DNA from: Scolanthus callimorphus
Taxonomy: Eukaryota > Cnidaria > Anthozoa > Actiniaria > Edwardsiidae
Reading direction: 5' to 3'
NCBI GenBank assembly: GCA_033964015.1
Contig: CM066924.1
Span: forward strand, 7,856,251-7,920,250
Length of the DNA stretch: 64,000 bases
Position numbers and translations under genes: made by a program. The notes below the pieces were generated by a model, which was given only the letters and a program-made list of their open reading frames with translations, did no database searches and was not told the DNA's origin. This document shows positions 11,123-23,105 of the stretch, one piece after another (position 1 is the first letter of the stretch; every line of letters starts with the position of its first letter).

Positions 11123-12780
11123 ATCCGATTTACACAGTATGTAAATTTATTTACAGACTATTTACATCGTATGTAAATGAAATTTCATTTCACATTGTGT
11201 GTGAATAGTTTGTAAATTTTAATTTACACACTGCTGTAAAATGTTCACCAACTACGCTATTTCTATGCACTGAAAGAGTCTGTAAATATAGATATACACT
11301 CTATGTAGAAAACTTCATCTCACATAGCCATATTTACAGAGTTTATTGGTACCTCTGTTAAGCGGACATCTCCTATTCAGCGGTCACTTTCCAAGGCAAT
11401 TAACTGTACTTATCTTTATTCAGTAGACACCTCCATTAAGCGGCCAGTGGCCGCGACCGCCATTTCCCTTTTCGTACGTGTCGCGAGCTTAATTGCCTTT
11501 TGCGAACCTCCAATAACTGGCTACGTTTCACGGTCTCGCGGGTTTTGCGAGTGGAGTTGAAATAATTTTGGTTACATTAAAAATGCGCATAGTTCGTTAC
11601 TGTGCTCTTTCAGAAATGAAGTTATGTTGCCATTGACCACAGGTTGGCAGTTACTTGATGGACACCCTTATAGTATCGGCCATTTAAATAACATTGACGG
11701 TAAAATAATATTCTGTAAATAGTCTGTAAAAGTGCAGAAAGGGGCCCACAATAGTCTTTGTAAATATTCTGTAAATATTCTGTAAACAGCTTGTAAATGA
11801 TGTTTTAGCCGCTGTTATAAACTTTGTAAATAGTATGTAAAAGTACAAAAAGGGGGCCCTGAATACTGTGTAAATAGTCTGTAATTAGTCTGTCAAAATC
11901 ATACTCCGTAAATAGTCTGTAAAAGGGCAGAAAGGGGCCCACAATAGTCTTTGTAAATATTCTGTAAATAGTATGTAAACAGCCTGTAAATGATGTTTTA
12001 GCTCTGTTAGAAACTTTGTAAATAGTATGTAAAAGTACAGAAAGGGGGCCCTGAACACTATGCAAATAGTGTGTCAATAGTCTGTAATTAGTCTGTAAAA
12101 ATCATACTCCGTAAATAGTCTGTAAAAGTGCAGAAAGGGGCCCACAATGATCTTTGTAAATATTCTGTAAATATTCTGTAAACAGCCTGTAAATGATGTT
12201 TTAGCCGCTGTTATAAACTTTGTAAATAGTATGTAAAAGTACAGAAAGGGGGCCCTGAATACTGTGTAAATAGTCTGTAATTAGTCTGTAAAAATCATAC
12301 TCCGTAAATAGTCTGTAAAAGGGCAGAAAGGGGCCCACAATAGTCTTTGTAAATAGTCTGTAAATAGTATGTAAACAGCCTGTAAATGATGTTTTAGCTC
12401 TGTTAGAAACTTTGTAAATAGTATGTAAAAGTACAGAAAGGGGGCCCTGAACACTATGCAAATAGTGTGTCAATAGTCTGTAATTAGTCTGTAAAAATCA
12501 TACTCCGTAAATAGTCTGTAAAAGTTCAGAAAGGGGCCCACATCTGTCAATAAACTGTAAACAGCCTGTTAATTATGTTGTAACTCTGTTATAAACTTTG
12601 TAAATAGTATGTAAAAGTACAGAAAGGGGGCCCTGAACACTATGCAAATAGTGTGTCAATAGTCTGTAATTAGTCTGTAAAAATCGTACTCCGTAAATAG
12701 TCTGTAAAAGTGCAGAAAATATGTCAATAGTTTGTAAACAGCCTGTAAATTACTCTGAATAGACTGTGAAAGTGAAGGCC
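11123..12780. repeat. Left subterminal repeat array of CACTA element
   Basis: The phrase TCTGTAAATAGT, or variants of TGTAAA, recurs dozens of times. From about 11700 there is also a higher-order period of about 396 bp: 11805-12077 and 12201-12473 are nearly identical, and a third partial unit reaches about 12720. Each contains AAAGGGGGCCCTGAA and AAAGGGGCCCACA. The Tyr- and Ile-rich open frames across it on the minus strand are translation artefacts of the repeat. Such arrays are transposase-binding regions in characterised CACTA elements. Confidence 0.85.
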
Positions 12781-14624
12781 GAATAGTGTCTTGTCAAGTT
12801 CTCGGTAATGGTTAAAATCTAAACATAAAATTTTCCCGAAATTCATTTTGATAAATTCCTTTAAAGTATATCTAGAACATCAGATGACGTGTCAACTGTT
12901 TTCCGAGGCCCATTCTTTTGTATTGCCCGCCACTCATTTTCTGTAATTTACCTCACTTTATACACGCTTTAATCTAGACTTAAATTTTATGTCAAATTTT
13001 CTGTGTCGTTAGAAAATGATGACAGCTAAAAAAAAAGCCGTGTTAGGGAATTTTTTAATTGTATAATAAGCGACCTTAAATTTCCGTAAATATGCGAAAT
13101 ATAAAAAAAACTCACACGGTTTTGCAGATCATTTCTCCGTGAGTAAAGTCCGAAAATGTGTGAAATGTGCCGTCTCGATCCGTTTCAAGTAATTATTAGT
13201 TAGTTTTTAAGTTCTGGGCCGTTAAAATACAAGAAAAATTTAAACTTCGCTAAAATGAACAACTTCATGAGATAGAACTATCCTTTAGCTTTTAAACAAT
13301 GTATAGCGGATTATCATAGCGTAAATTGCGACGCGACGATATTTTTTCTCCGTAAGCACGTCGTTGTCACTGATCCCATTGTTTGGGACTCCTGTGGTTA
13401 ATGCAACGCTGACCGGCTTTACCGGCGGCTCTTCAGGGTCCTCGGCCATTTTGAAAATGGCGGTTGGCGGTTGGTGTTCTGCGCTGAAATCAACGATGGC
13501 TATGGAAAGGAAAGTATCTTGAAATGCCGGTCGGCTCCGACAGCAAGAGCAAGTATCATTGCTAAAAGGTAATTAATATCATAATTTGCAAATTTACAGG
13601 TAGTTAATCCTTGTTGTTTAGATACAACAAGGAATACATTCGAGTTTGGACAGGGACACTCTGACACTACACAGAATAATTTGACTTCCAGCGTAGTTAT
13701 GTTATCACATTCGAATGAAGTTACTTCATTTCGTGAATTTTTCAAACATTATTTGCCCAAAGAGGATTTTTAGACCCGTTACAAAGTAAAACACAACACT
13801 TATCTGGGCTAATCTAAATATTCTGTACTTTCAAATATCTCAACAATATCTCTTTGAAACAGTTTATGTTCGTTATCACAGCCTTCTTTATGCAAATACA
13901 AATGTTCTTACCCTCCTTGAAAAGTCAGAGAAATCTGATATTTTTTCAAGTTCAGGGACTTGTCAGGGAATGTTCAAAACAGTCAGAAAATTTTGAAAAG
14001 AACTCAAAAGTGAAGGAAAAATGTCACAGTAAAAGCCATACAGATTACAAGCTGTTGACATTTTGTTTATGTGAAATTAAATTTAGTTGAGATTTGCTTA
14101 TTCAAGAAATGAATTTAACAAAGTTTTTCGAGTATTAATACATTTTGTGCTTCTCCACTGTTAAGCAGGCTTTTCACTAGGGAAGTAACGAAAGACAGAG
14201 ACTAAGACATAAGGATGCCACCATTGGTGTGAAAATCAAAGAACAGATTAGGTGACATACGCATAAAGGAAAGCAGAATGGAAGGTTTCCACTTTCTTGC
14301 GTCCCTGCTTATGCTTGTATCACTACTGACACTATGATTTTCACACAAACACAAGCTCTTTTGTCTGTCTCTTTCTCTGTCTTCACTAATTTCGCTAGTG
14401 AAAAGCTGGCTTTAGTACTTTGCATGTAGGACACAGATACATGCTGGATTCACACCTGGTATTGAACCCTCCAAGGATTGCACACAAACAAAGGTGGCAT
14501 CTATAAATCACCATTAACCATTACTGTGCCACACAGTTATGCATCTAGTTAAATATACAATAGTTCTTTACTTTTACTATTTGAGTGTATCCACACTGTA
14601 AACTTGTTCTTGTACCTTATTCAG
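12781..14624. other. CACTA interior, no coding region recognised
   Basis: AT-rich sequence without transposase motifs. A GC-richer patch near 13380-13500 contains CGGCCATTTTGAAAATGGCG, a short palindrome. Small open frames at 13500-13745 (minus) and 13854-14090 (plus) have no recognisable content. Confidence 0.5.
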
Positions 14625-14633
14625 AGTACTACT

Positions 14634-15015
14634 ACAGAGCAGAAATGACCTGCTTAGACCACTAAATTTCAAATAATAAGGTCAGGTTAGCTCAGAGAAG
14701 CTTGATTTTTTGTATACAGACTCCTTGTCTTATTAGAAACAAAATATCAAAAATGACTTTTTTCTAATGGATCCGTCTTTGAGATATTAGGCTTTAAACA
14801 TTGGTTTCTGTGCCATTTTATGGGAGAATTAATACTTTGATCAGGAATTATGCAAACTTTGCTCGATCATATCTAAAATTCATATTCTTCAATTTTCTTA
14901 AAAATTTGGAATTAAGCTTTTAGCCATAGAAACTCTTTGTATACGGAATCTTGAGCTTATATATTGAAATATGGCAAAGTTAGGCATTTCATTTTTGGTC
15001 ATTTCCGCTCTGTCG
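14634..15015. mobile_element. MITE nested in CACTA element
   Basis: Inverted termini ACAGAGCAGAAATGACC and GGTCATTTCCGCTCTGT bound a 382-bp unit flanked by the 9-bp direct repeat AGTACTACT (14625-14633 and 15016-15024). The right terminus has two extra bases before the duplication, so the exact end is uncertain. A 9-bp duplication would suit a Mutator-like origin, but I do not assign the family firmly. Confidence 0.72.
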
Positions 15016-15409
15016 AGTACTACTCAAACCGATAACTGTTTATTGGGCTCAACAAAAAGCAATCGTCTCATTACAAAACGTTAACGAGTCTGATGCCACT
15101 CCTTCACGCAAAATCATTCATGCGTTGTGTTGCTGGCAAACAAAAACTTACTGTAATGTTTTGGTAAATAATGCACTGATTTGTATTTCTTTACCTCATA
15201 GAATTATTGGAAAACACAAGCAGACGGCTTTTCTGAATGTTTCTGAATTTGCAAAATAACATATTTGAGTTGCACATATTGCTGACCTCAGTACAGTCAT
15301 GAATGTTTTTGTCTGCACTATTTACTGTTTTGATCGAGAAATCTCTCATACTGTGTTCTGAACCTTAATCCATCATATTTTATTCTACTGATTTGGCATA
15401 TACTAAGTA

Positions 15410-15517
15410 CAACTATCCCCCTCAGGGTCGGTGCCTAGCAGTGGATATAAACCTTGATGCTTCACGTCTCGATATATATCCACCACTATTCACCTCCCCT
15501 TTGGGGGATAGTTGTTA
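15410..15517. mobile_element. Short MITE nested in CACTA element
   Basis: An unusually small unit of about 105 bp whose ends are inverted: ACAACTATCCCCCTCAGGGT on the left and CCCTTTGGGGGATAGTTGTT on the right. There is no coding content. Confidence 0.7.
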
Positions 15518-15588
15518 ACTATTATAGCATAACAGTTAGCTTTCTTGCAAAATGATTGGCTGATTTTCTGTTGTCATAGTAAAAAGTA

Positions 15589-15743
15589 AATTTCCAGAGG
15601 TTTTGAGTGTTTTGGACTCCTATTTACCACTTTTTACACCATCATCATGGTCAAAATTTGTTGTCAACTCACTTGCATGTGGCTTGTGAATCCACAACAT
15701 TTTGACCATGATTGTCCACAAACTCAAAACCTCTGGAAATTTG
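15589..15743. mobile_element. Palindromic MITE nested in CACTA element
   Basis: AAATTTCCAGAGGTTTTGAG at the left is mirrored by CTCAAAACCTCTGGAAATTT at the right. A second, inner inverted pair (ATGGTCAAAATTTGTTG and CAACATTTTGACCAT) makes most of the 155-bp unit foldable. Confidence 0.8.
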
Positions 15744-16433
15744 TTTAATATGCCCCTGAACACCCAAACGCAGCGACCTATATATCCAGAACTAAGCCTC
15801 CTACTTTGAAACTTATTGATAGTCATGTCACCAAAATTACAATACAACAAACAATTTTAAGGCATTTAAGATTTTACAACACAGTAAACATCTCACATAC
15901 CGTACTGTATAAAGAACAAATAGATTAAAAACCTCAAGACTGAATTGTACTTTTTAGGTACTACTGTATATACAGTTTATAAGAACTTTACAATTAAATA
16001 TAGTATGGAAGCCTCCCGACCCTGACCCTGAAATAGGCTGTTATTTACTGTTGAAATATTTGACTCTCAAGATCATGCTGGATAAATTATTTATTCATTT
16101 GGCTCAGATCGAGCTTTCCTGTATCATATTGTGCCACCAGCTTTTGCCATCTGGCTAACAGAAATACTCAAAACCTTATGCAAGCTGCTAGGGGTTATCA
16201 GATATTGATTTTATTTTGATACAAAGTCTGTTCAAGTATTAACAAGCAGCATTTATGCAAATGATGTTACAATAATTAAGGAAGACTACTAATAAAATTC
16301 ATATCATGTTTTTTAGGTTGTGGAAAGATAATGACACCCACAGAAAAAGGACTCAAATACCTAAAAGTATCATATTGCACCAGAGATATCCCTCGGCGAA
16401 ATTAGATGTAGATATAGTGTGATATATGTATTG

Positions 16434-16772
16434 ACAGACTGCATTTTGAATCTGCACCAGGGGGGATTGAGGACCTGTGGAACATTTTCCAGGGGGGTTG
16501 TATTGGACTCTGGAAATTCCATGGGAGGGGGTGTCTGGAGACTGGAAATTCAAGGGGGAGGGGTAAAAAAGGTGACTTTCCAGGGATATTTTATCCAAAA
16601 ATAGATTTTTTTTTTTGCAGAAAAAATGGAAATTCCAGGTAAGGGGGTCCTTTATGAGGTTGGAAATTCCAGGGGTAGCGTGTCTGTTTCAAGAGTGGAA
16701 ATTCCAGGGGAGGGGTTCTTTTTAAGGGAGGTCCTCAACCCCCCTGTGCAGTTTAAAAATGCAATCGGCCAT
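16434..16772. mobile_element. MITE with internal GGAAATTCCAGGGG repeats
   Basis: The left end has GACTGCATTTTGAATCTGCA then CAGGGGGGATTGAGGACC. The right end has GGTCCTCAACCCCCCTG then TGCAGTTTAAAAATGCAATC, its inverted counterpart. Between them GGAAATTCCAGGGG or a close variant recurs about six times at irregular spacing. Open frames on both strands across it are G- and P-rich and not gene-like. Confidence 0.8.
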
Positions 16773-16823
16773 CCTATGGTAATTCTGCTCTTCAATGAGA
16801 GTGCTGGTTGCAACATTTTGTTA

Positions 16824-16911
16824 GGTGGGCATGAAAGTCTATGTAACTTAGGGCATGTTCACATGATGGTGGGCATGAAAGTCTATGTAACTTAGGGCAT
16901 GTTCACATGAT
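16824..16911. repeat. 44-bp tandem duplication
   Basis: A 44-bp unit starting GGTGGGCATGAAAGTCTATG occurs twice without a gap at 16824 and 16868, apparently identical. It is a recent local duplication with no coding consequence visible. Confidence 0.9.
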
Positions 16912-17780
16912 GGTGGGGGACACTGGGTAGATGGTTCTGTGGGGTTAGTTTCCATATAATCTCCCTTATTGTCTTGTTCACATGGGAGATGGGGTTAGTT
17001 TTTTCGTGTGAACTATCAACCCTGGGCTGAGGTTGCGCTAACGTCTGTTTCTCAATTGCTTCAAATAATAATTGCTTTGAATGATAATTTATTCGAGTAA
17101 TAAGTTTTGAGTTCACAGCGAGATGATTTTGGCAACAACTGTTAATTTATGTCTCTAGCCACCATTTCGCTAGCTGATCACAGCACCTTTGGGTCATGTG
17201 AATTATTATTATATTTTTTTAAGCTCCCCAAGCTGGGGCCGCCCTTTATTGCCATTAAACACACAAGGTAATCCCACTACCCATGGTCCCCACACCTTCA
17301 TCGTGTGAATAGACCTTCAAAATAAAACAATATTTGTCACATTATCCTAGAAATACTTTTGGTATTTCGCAGATGTTTAATATAATAAAAGTGTTTTATG
17401 TTGCAAAAGAAGTGATGTATCAAATAATTTATCAGATCAGAGTACCTCTAGACATTTGGAAATACTGTATTGTGTCACTGTATTGTATAACTGTTGGATA
17501 GATATATTGGAAGAAGTGTGATGTCTGAATTGGAAGTGTTGTCTTGATTTGTGGGTAGAAGTACAGTTTTAAACTAGAATGAAGGGCTCACAATACTTGT
17601 AATTTTGCTCCTTTGTCAGTTCAAAAATATACCCAAAAGCTAAAATAATGTGTTGTAACTTATTTTAATTATATTTTGTAACTTAGAATGTTTGCTAATG
17701 ATTTTATCTAGGTACCATGAGATTTAGAAGAAATATATTTTTTATAGATTTTTAACATGCTGGCTGTTTCAGGGGGAATT
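16912..17780. other. CACTA interior, no coding region recognised
   Basis: AT-rich interior sequence between the 44-bp duplication and the right subterminal array. No reading frame or RNA gene recognised. Confidence 0.5.
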
Positions 17781-18553
17781 GTTGGTTATTGGTTTGAATT
17801 CACTTTTTATCTGCTTGAATTCTCTGGTGATTTACAGAATTTTCACGGACTATTTCCAGGGTATTTACTTTTACAGCTATTTACACACTATCTGTGAGCT
17901 GTTAGAGTTTTCAGTAGATTTACAATCTATTTACAAATTATTTTCAGAGTATTTACAGGCTATTTCCACAGTCCTCTCCGTTGATTCTACAGACTATTTA
18001 CACGCTCTTTACAGAGTACTGATATTATTTTCTGAACAATTTACAGATTATCTACAAGCTATTTTCACAGTCCTCTCCGTTGATTCTACAGACTATTTAC
18101 ACGCTCTTTACAGAGTACTGAGGTTATTTTCTGAAACAATTTACAGATTATCTACAGGCTATTTCCACACTCCCCTCCGTTCATTCTACAGACTATTTAC
18201 ACGCTCTTTACAGAGTACTGAGATGATTTTCTGGAACAATTTACAGATTATCTACAGGCTATTTCCACAGTCCTCTCGGTTGAATTCTACAGACTATTTA
18301 CACGCTCTTTACAAAGTACTGAGAATATTTTCTAGAACAATTTACAGATTATCTACAGGCTATTTCCACAGTCCTCTCGGTTGATTCTACAGACTATTTA
18401 CAAATTATTTACGGATTCTTTACAGAATCTGTTCATAATGCACAACATCTTGCTCAAAGTTTACAGATTATTTACCAACTATTTACAGACTAACCTGAGA
18501 ATCTACATACTATGGAAATGTACATTTAGTCTGTAAATCGGATTTACGGTTTA
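17781..18553. repeat. Right subterminal repeat array of CACTA element
   Basis: A unit of about 120 bp with CTACAGACTATTTACACGCT, CTTTACAGAGTACTGA and TTTACAGATTATCTACAGGC is repeated about four to five times between 17950 and 18400. The phrase TTTACAGACTATTTAC is the complement of the TGTAAATAGTCTGTAAA motif in the left array, so the two arrays face each other. The 201-codon open frame at 17779-18384 is the repeat read through and is not interpreted as a gene. Confidence 0.85.
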
Positions 18554-18603
18554 TTTACAAACTATTTACATAGTTACAAGAAGGACCGATTTTTCCAGTG
18601 TCT

Positions 18604-19457
18604 TCTCAAGTTAAGGGGTTATTTTTTGACCTTCGAGTGTGCCAAAAGAGCTAAGCGAATTATCATCCGGCCGTGTCATCCGTTGCATTAGTTCAACTTT
18701 TGAGAGTTCCACGCTGGCGATTCGACACTTCTTTCGTTTTTTATTTCTTTTATAAAATAATTTTTCTAAAAAAAGTGGTTTCAATCTGATTATACGAAGT
18801 GCCAAATTCCCCCCACCTCGAGGAAACCAATCAGATTGAGTGTTACACCAACTCTGTGTTGCATGTCAGTTTGTGAAGGCGGAGAAAAAGAAGTGATTGA
18901 ATGAACTGCTAGACAGAGGAAATATAATATTAACAAATAAATTGCAAACTACACCTAAAGCGCAAAGAGACAACACTGATATGAGTGTGCCTCGTGCTGG
19001 GTGCCTGCTGGCAATACACCACTGAATGCATGAGGCATTCAAACTTTAAAATTTTGACATGAAATTGATTAGAAGTTAGAGTGCCTGATGACTTTCAAAG
19101 TATTTGTGAAGTTGAGTTGAAACCAGCAAATCTTGAACGGGATATAAGCATCTGGACTTCTCAAAATACACCAAAACGAGGCCAGATAGGCTTATAGTGA
19201 AAATCCCATACAAAACTCTGTATCTGTGAGGTCCTATAATTCCGTCAAATTGAACCAAATTATACTAAATTTTCTGAAACGGTGTATTCTGATGTAATTT
19301 TTCTGACCAGCAAGCTTTTTACTACAGTAAGTATTTCTTTCCTCTTTAACTAGAAAAGCTGAATTGTGAAAGTGGTGTATGGTACCACACGAGGCTAACA
19401 AAGACGAGAATCGAACCGTGAAAATGATACGGAACCTGAAAATATATTAACACGATG
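18604..19457. other. Host-side flank of CACTA element, no gene seen
   Basis: The first 40 bp continue the target repeat (TCTCAAGTTAAGGGGTTATT), which is paralogous to 37355-37375. The remainder is AT-rich and without recognisable coding content. Confidence 0.5.
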
Positions 19458-20160
19458 CTACAAGTGAATGGCTTTGGGAACCTTTAACTTATCTTTTATT
19501 GTAGCACTATTATAACTTTGTCTAGATTTGGCTAATTTCCAGCCAGCATGCCTATCGAGTAAACATTCAGAAACACCGGCTGCATAGGGGCAATCCCCCA
19601 CCCCCCTTTTTAAGACTATGAGTACCAAATGCCTTGACATCTTCTGCAAACAAACTAATAGTTTCCTTTAATATTTCCCTTACTCTAGAATAACTAATTG
19701 AATGCTGAAGTACAGGACCATTAGAAGAAAGCCTATAAACTAGAGGTTGATCAGGACTATTTGGCAATTTCTACAAAAGTTTCTCAGTGATACAAACAGG
19801 ACATGTGATCTTATTCGATCTGGCAAAATAGAAATTGTGACCGCGAGAAAGCTGGTCGTTTTTACGTTTCTGACATAAAATAGACATACGATCATGAAAG
19901 ACTGAGACTTCTGTTGATTTGAATTATTTCATCTGACCGCATGAGGTCAGCAAAAGCGATGATAAAAATAAAGCACGTTCTCAAAATAGATAGAGAAGCC
20001 TGAAGAGTATTAAATCTGTCTGCAACTTTAGAGATTATGTCTATATCTAAAGACTGTTTGCCATTAACGGGCTTACCAAAGAGACGTTTCGAAGCTTCTT
20101 AAAACTGTTACACCAAACTTAAATCTGTAGGGGAAGAAACCTCAGCCAATTCATGTGCAC
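19458..20160 (-). pseudogene. Tyrosine recombinase (DIRS/Crypton-type) fragment
   Basis: Reading leftwards from about 20160, broken frames encode a tyrosine recombinase catalytic domain. Seen in order: GKPVNGKQSLDIDIISKVAD, FADLMRSDEIIQINRSLSFH (the region of the first catalytic Arg), ARSNKITCPVCITEKLL, YSRVREILKETISLF, THSLKKGG (the H-x-x-R block, with Lys where Arg is expected), a gap-shifted CPYAAGVSECLLDRHAGW (the second His/Trp block) and a final QSYNSATI (likely nucleophile Tyr). These blocks are typical of metazoan DIRS-like and Crypton recombinases. The stops, a frame change in a G run near 19595-19605 and the altered Arg indicate a dead copy. No flanking DIRS reverse transcriptase was found, so it is a fragment. 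Confidence 0.75.
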
Positions 20161-20739
20161 ATCTCACGCAATAATTCCCTTGTTTTTATATGAGAATGTT
20201 TTACAAAGTGTTTTTTTTCTGCTTGATGGTTGCGATCAGCAAAGAAGCTAGTATAGCTAAAAATATGAACACATTCAGATGTTCATGGTTTGTTTCAGTT
20301 TGACTGTAGAACCCAAATAACAGCAACAGCAACGTTAATGAGGAAACATGAAAGGGCTCCCGTGCTCTTGGCTTGGGGAATTAGTTTAAAAAGCATGTTT
20401 GCTCTCAGGTGAGACACCTGTCTTTGATGAAGAAATTGGGACCTTAAAAGGATGAGGTTTTAAATGTCTGTTCTCAAAGTTGATTTTTCATATGGCCAGG
20501 TCAAGGCGTTTTGTACTGTAGTATTCCAGATTGGCATGATCTTCCATTCCTAAAAGAGAGGGTATATTTATGTATCCTGATGCCAGATACAAAGAAAAAC
20601 ATGAAAAATGATAACATCACTCGCTCATTACTGTCACTTCACACACAAGGATTATTTTAAATATCTTGACTTTTATATATGTGTATTTCCTTGCAAAAAA
20701 ATGAATAAACTGAATAAACTGAATTGGAAATAAGATTTT
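20161..20739. other. Intergenic DNA, no feature recognised
   Basis: AT-rich sequence; only short open frames without recognisable motifs. Confidence 0.5.
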
Positions 20740-20892
20740 TATTACAATGTGTGGTTCCGATAAAATATCGCATCCTTCTGGAATTTCCAAAGGAAAACAC
20801 AACATTTGTATGAAAATCCCTCTGGAATTTCCATTCCTTTCCGTGAGGGAGGGAGGGAGTTGTCTGGGACCACACTTGAACCACACAATTGA
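20740..20892. mobile_element. MITE of the GTGTGGTTCC / GGAATTTCCA family
   Basis: GTGTGGTTCC at the left and GGGACCACAC at the right form short inverted ends. Inside, TCTGGAATTTCCA occurs twice and the rest is purine- or pyrimidine-rich. Related units are at 53588-53700 and 57712-57900. Confidence 0.6.
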
Positions 20893-21117
20893 TTCACAAC
20901 TTCTTGCATCGCTAATTAAAGAATGGGGAACTGGTACATCCAAATTATCGGAAAAAAACTAACTAATATTATTTGCCATGATCTTTAATCTGCCGAATCG
21001 AATTGCAAAGCTTGTTTTAAATGTTTTCCAGCAAGAAATTGAGAAAAATAGGGGTGGCCATGGGGAACTGCTTCTGGAGCTAATAACCACAAATTAGATC
21101 AATAAAGCAGAATTCAC

Positions 21118-21366
21118 ATGATTGTCGTGAGTAATTCGCAATTTCTTTGCAATTACTCCTATGTGTTTTAGTCAGAATTGATGTAATTACTTTGCGAGTG
21201 GTTTCACGACATGTGAAAACCACTCTAACGTATAACTTATTATGTACATAGAGCGGTTTTCATATGACTGTAGTGCAAGACCAATCGCAAATTGATTACA
21301 CCAATTCTGAATAAAACCTATAGGAGTAATTACAAAGTAATTGCGAATTACTCACGACAGTCAAAC
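21118..21366. mobile_element. Fold-back MITE, 250 bp
   Basis: GATTGTCGTGAGTAATTCGC on the left mirrors GCGAATTACTCACGACAGTC on the right, and the pairing continues inward (CAATTACTCCTATG, CATAGGAGTAATTAC and AGAATTGATGTAATTAC variants), so almost the entire unit can form a hairpin. There is no coding content. Confidence 0.8.
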
Positions 21367-21816
21367 AAAAAGGCAAGAGAGACAAGTCATTATTATTTTT
21401 ATCACCTGACAATAATGTATCCTCATTGCAGTGATTCCAGTTTCATACCTGCAGTTATTGAAGTCATGATATCAAAATAAATTGTTGCAAACCTTGCTAC
21501 CTTTCTCATTTACTGTAATGACTAGGAGCTCCGCTTTTAGGCAGTGCCTAAATGTATATATTAGCGCAATAAGTGACGTCACGTTTCCAAGATGGCAGCG
21601 CCGCGAAATTCAATTTAGAATCTCGCCCTAGGGAGGCCATTTCACGAGATTGTAAACTGAATTTCGCAGACGCTGTCATCAGGTGACGTCACTCTTGCGC
21701 TATAAATATACAATCATATTGGGTTCTTTTCGATTCTAAAGCCTCACGGATTATTTTATAAAGTTGATAAAATTTCGCCTGAGTCTCAAAAGGCCAAACA
21801 GTCGCGTTCCCTTTTA

Positions 21817-22465
21817 AAGTGCCACTGAAACGAAATCACACTTCTTGATTCCAACCCGCCAATTTGAAGATTGGCTATAGTGCTTTCATTATGCCAAATA
21901 TAAGAGGTTTTGAAAAAAGAGGAACATTCAAAATTTTGATTCCGAAAACACCATTTTCGAGGTTTATTGGACGACATTTTTCAAGCGAGCGAAGAGCTCA
22001 TTTACATAAATTAGCATCACATTAAAATTCAAGTTTCCAAATAAGGACGTGTGACGTCAACTGATGTACAAGCCAGCAAAACAACATGGCGGAGGGAACG
22101 AGGAATCGAGAGTGCAGTACGATTCTCTGCCGCTGGAGCTCTGTCTTGTACCACTATCAAGAATCGGACTGGATCACTTGCAAGAATAGAATGTGTACGA
22201 AGATGGAATCTGTGCATTTCTCTATGAAAGACTGAATTCGACGAGCAAAACCGAGGAAACAAGTCATCAAACGAACTCGCGCGCCTGGGCAAATGTAGAA
22301 ACAAGCGTGTTTTGTTCGGTTCATTTATGGGACTTCAGTACTAAAGAAGTCGGATTATTTGTGTGGAATAACAACCTCAAAGTGCATTTCAGTTCCTGGT
22401 TAAATACGAAAGGAAAGCATTGCCCCTAAGTAAGTGTGATTTCCGACGTCGAAGAACAGCCACAC
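21817..22465. repeat. Large inverted repeat, left arm (about 640 bp)
   Basis: This arm is the reverse complement of 25285-25922, with a low percentage of mismatches and only small indels. It contains ACATGGCGGAGGGAACGAGG, which looks like a start codon context, followed by open but frame-inconsistent sequence with SKTEETSHQTNSRAWAN and FCSVHLWDFSTKEV in one frame. I do not recognise a protein. The arms may be two insertions of one element in opposite orientation. Confidence 0.8.
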
Positions 22466-23105
22466 TCGGCGCTGACCAGTCGAGTAAACGCTTTTAAAAC
22501 TTTTGTTCGTCTTCGTGGAATACATCAAGAGTTGACATTGTGGTTCCTTTGTTTTTCTGTCTGTAGATTGCAATAGTATTGTCGCAATATTACAAGAAAT
22601 ACATGTTTGTAGATGCCAGGCTTCTTGTACTTTTGTGTGCAATAATCTTACCTTGCAAACGCAAGCAAAAGTAGACATTTTTATTTCATCTCCCGGAAGA
22701 ATGCCATGAATGCCTCGAGTTATAAAAGCTCTGGAGGTTTTCAGGTTATGGTTTTAGTAGCCTTCAGTAAATTTTCAATTTTCATGTCCTAACCCACTAT
22801 CCAGGAATTGTGATTTTGTACAGCTGCAGTAAACACCTGCATATAAGAACAGGCTGAAATTTGGCCAATAAAACCCTATTTTTATAAGAACAAGAGCAAA
22901 ATTGTAACCTGTTCTTATTTAATTAATGCGAATAATGTCGTAATTGCACCACATGTAAGTGTATGTTTGCTGTCATTTTAGGCTGATTCGTCTCTCAATC
23001 AGCCTGACCTCTGATATTGGGTGTTCTTATATTCAGATGTTTACTGTATCTAATCTCTAGGTACTGTATTTTCTGTCTTTGTGTCAAAACATTATATTTG
23101 CAATA
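22466..23105. other. Spacer of inverted repeat, no gene seen
   Basis: AT-rich sequence between the inverted arms. A phrase near 22780-23040 (AACACCTGCATATAAGAACA and GTTCTTATATTCAGATGTTT) forms an imperfect inverted pair. No coding region recognised. Confidence 0.5.

Larger units (their letters stand above)
11076..18600. mobile_element. CACTA/EnSpm-like transposon, non-autonomous, 7.5 kb
   Basis: The termini are 47-bp inverted repeats with one mismatch, starting CACTGGAAAAATCGGTCCTT at 11076 and mirrored at 18554-18600. The element is flanked by a 3-bp direct repeat TCT (11073-11075 and 18601-18603). CACT(A/G) ends, a 3-bp duplication and long subterminal repeat arrays are the known features of the CACTA/EnSpm superfamily. 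A paralogue of the target without the element is found near 37330-37380 (GTGTTGGCA, then TCTCAAGTTTAGGGGTTAT). No transposase-like frame is present, so this copy must have depended on an autonomous relative. At least four MITEs are nested inside it. Confidence 0.88.

Noticed and set aside
11805..12473. Two Tyr- and Ile-rich open frames of 90 codons with near-identical sequence on the minus strand
   Set aside because: They are the 396-bp subterminal repeat of the CACTA-like element read as protein; composition and periodicity follow the TGTAAATAG motif.
11123..12780. CRISPR-like array of short regular repeats
   Set aside because: Repeats are contiguous or overlapping variants without unique spacers, the setting is eukaryotic, and they lie between transposon termini.
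17779..18384. 201-codon open frame
   Set aside because: Pure translation of the right subterminal repeat array, with no motifs and the same short peptide recurring.
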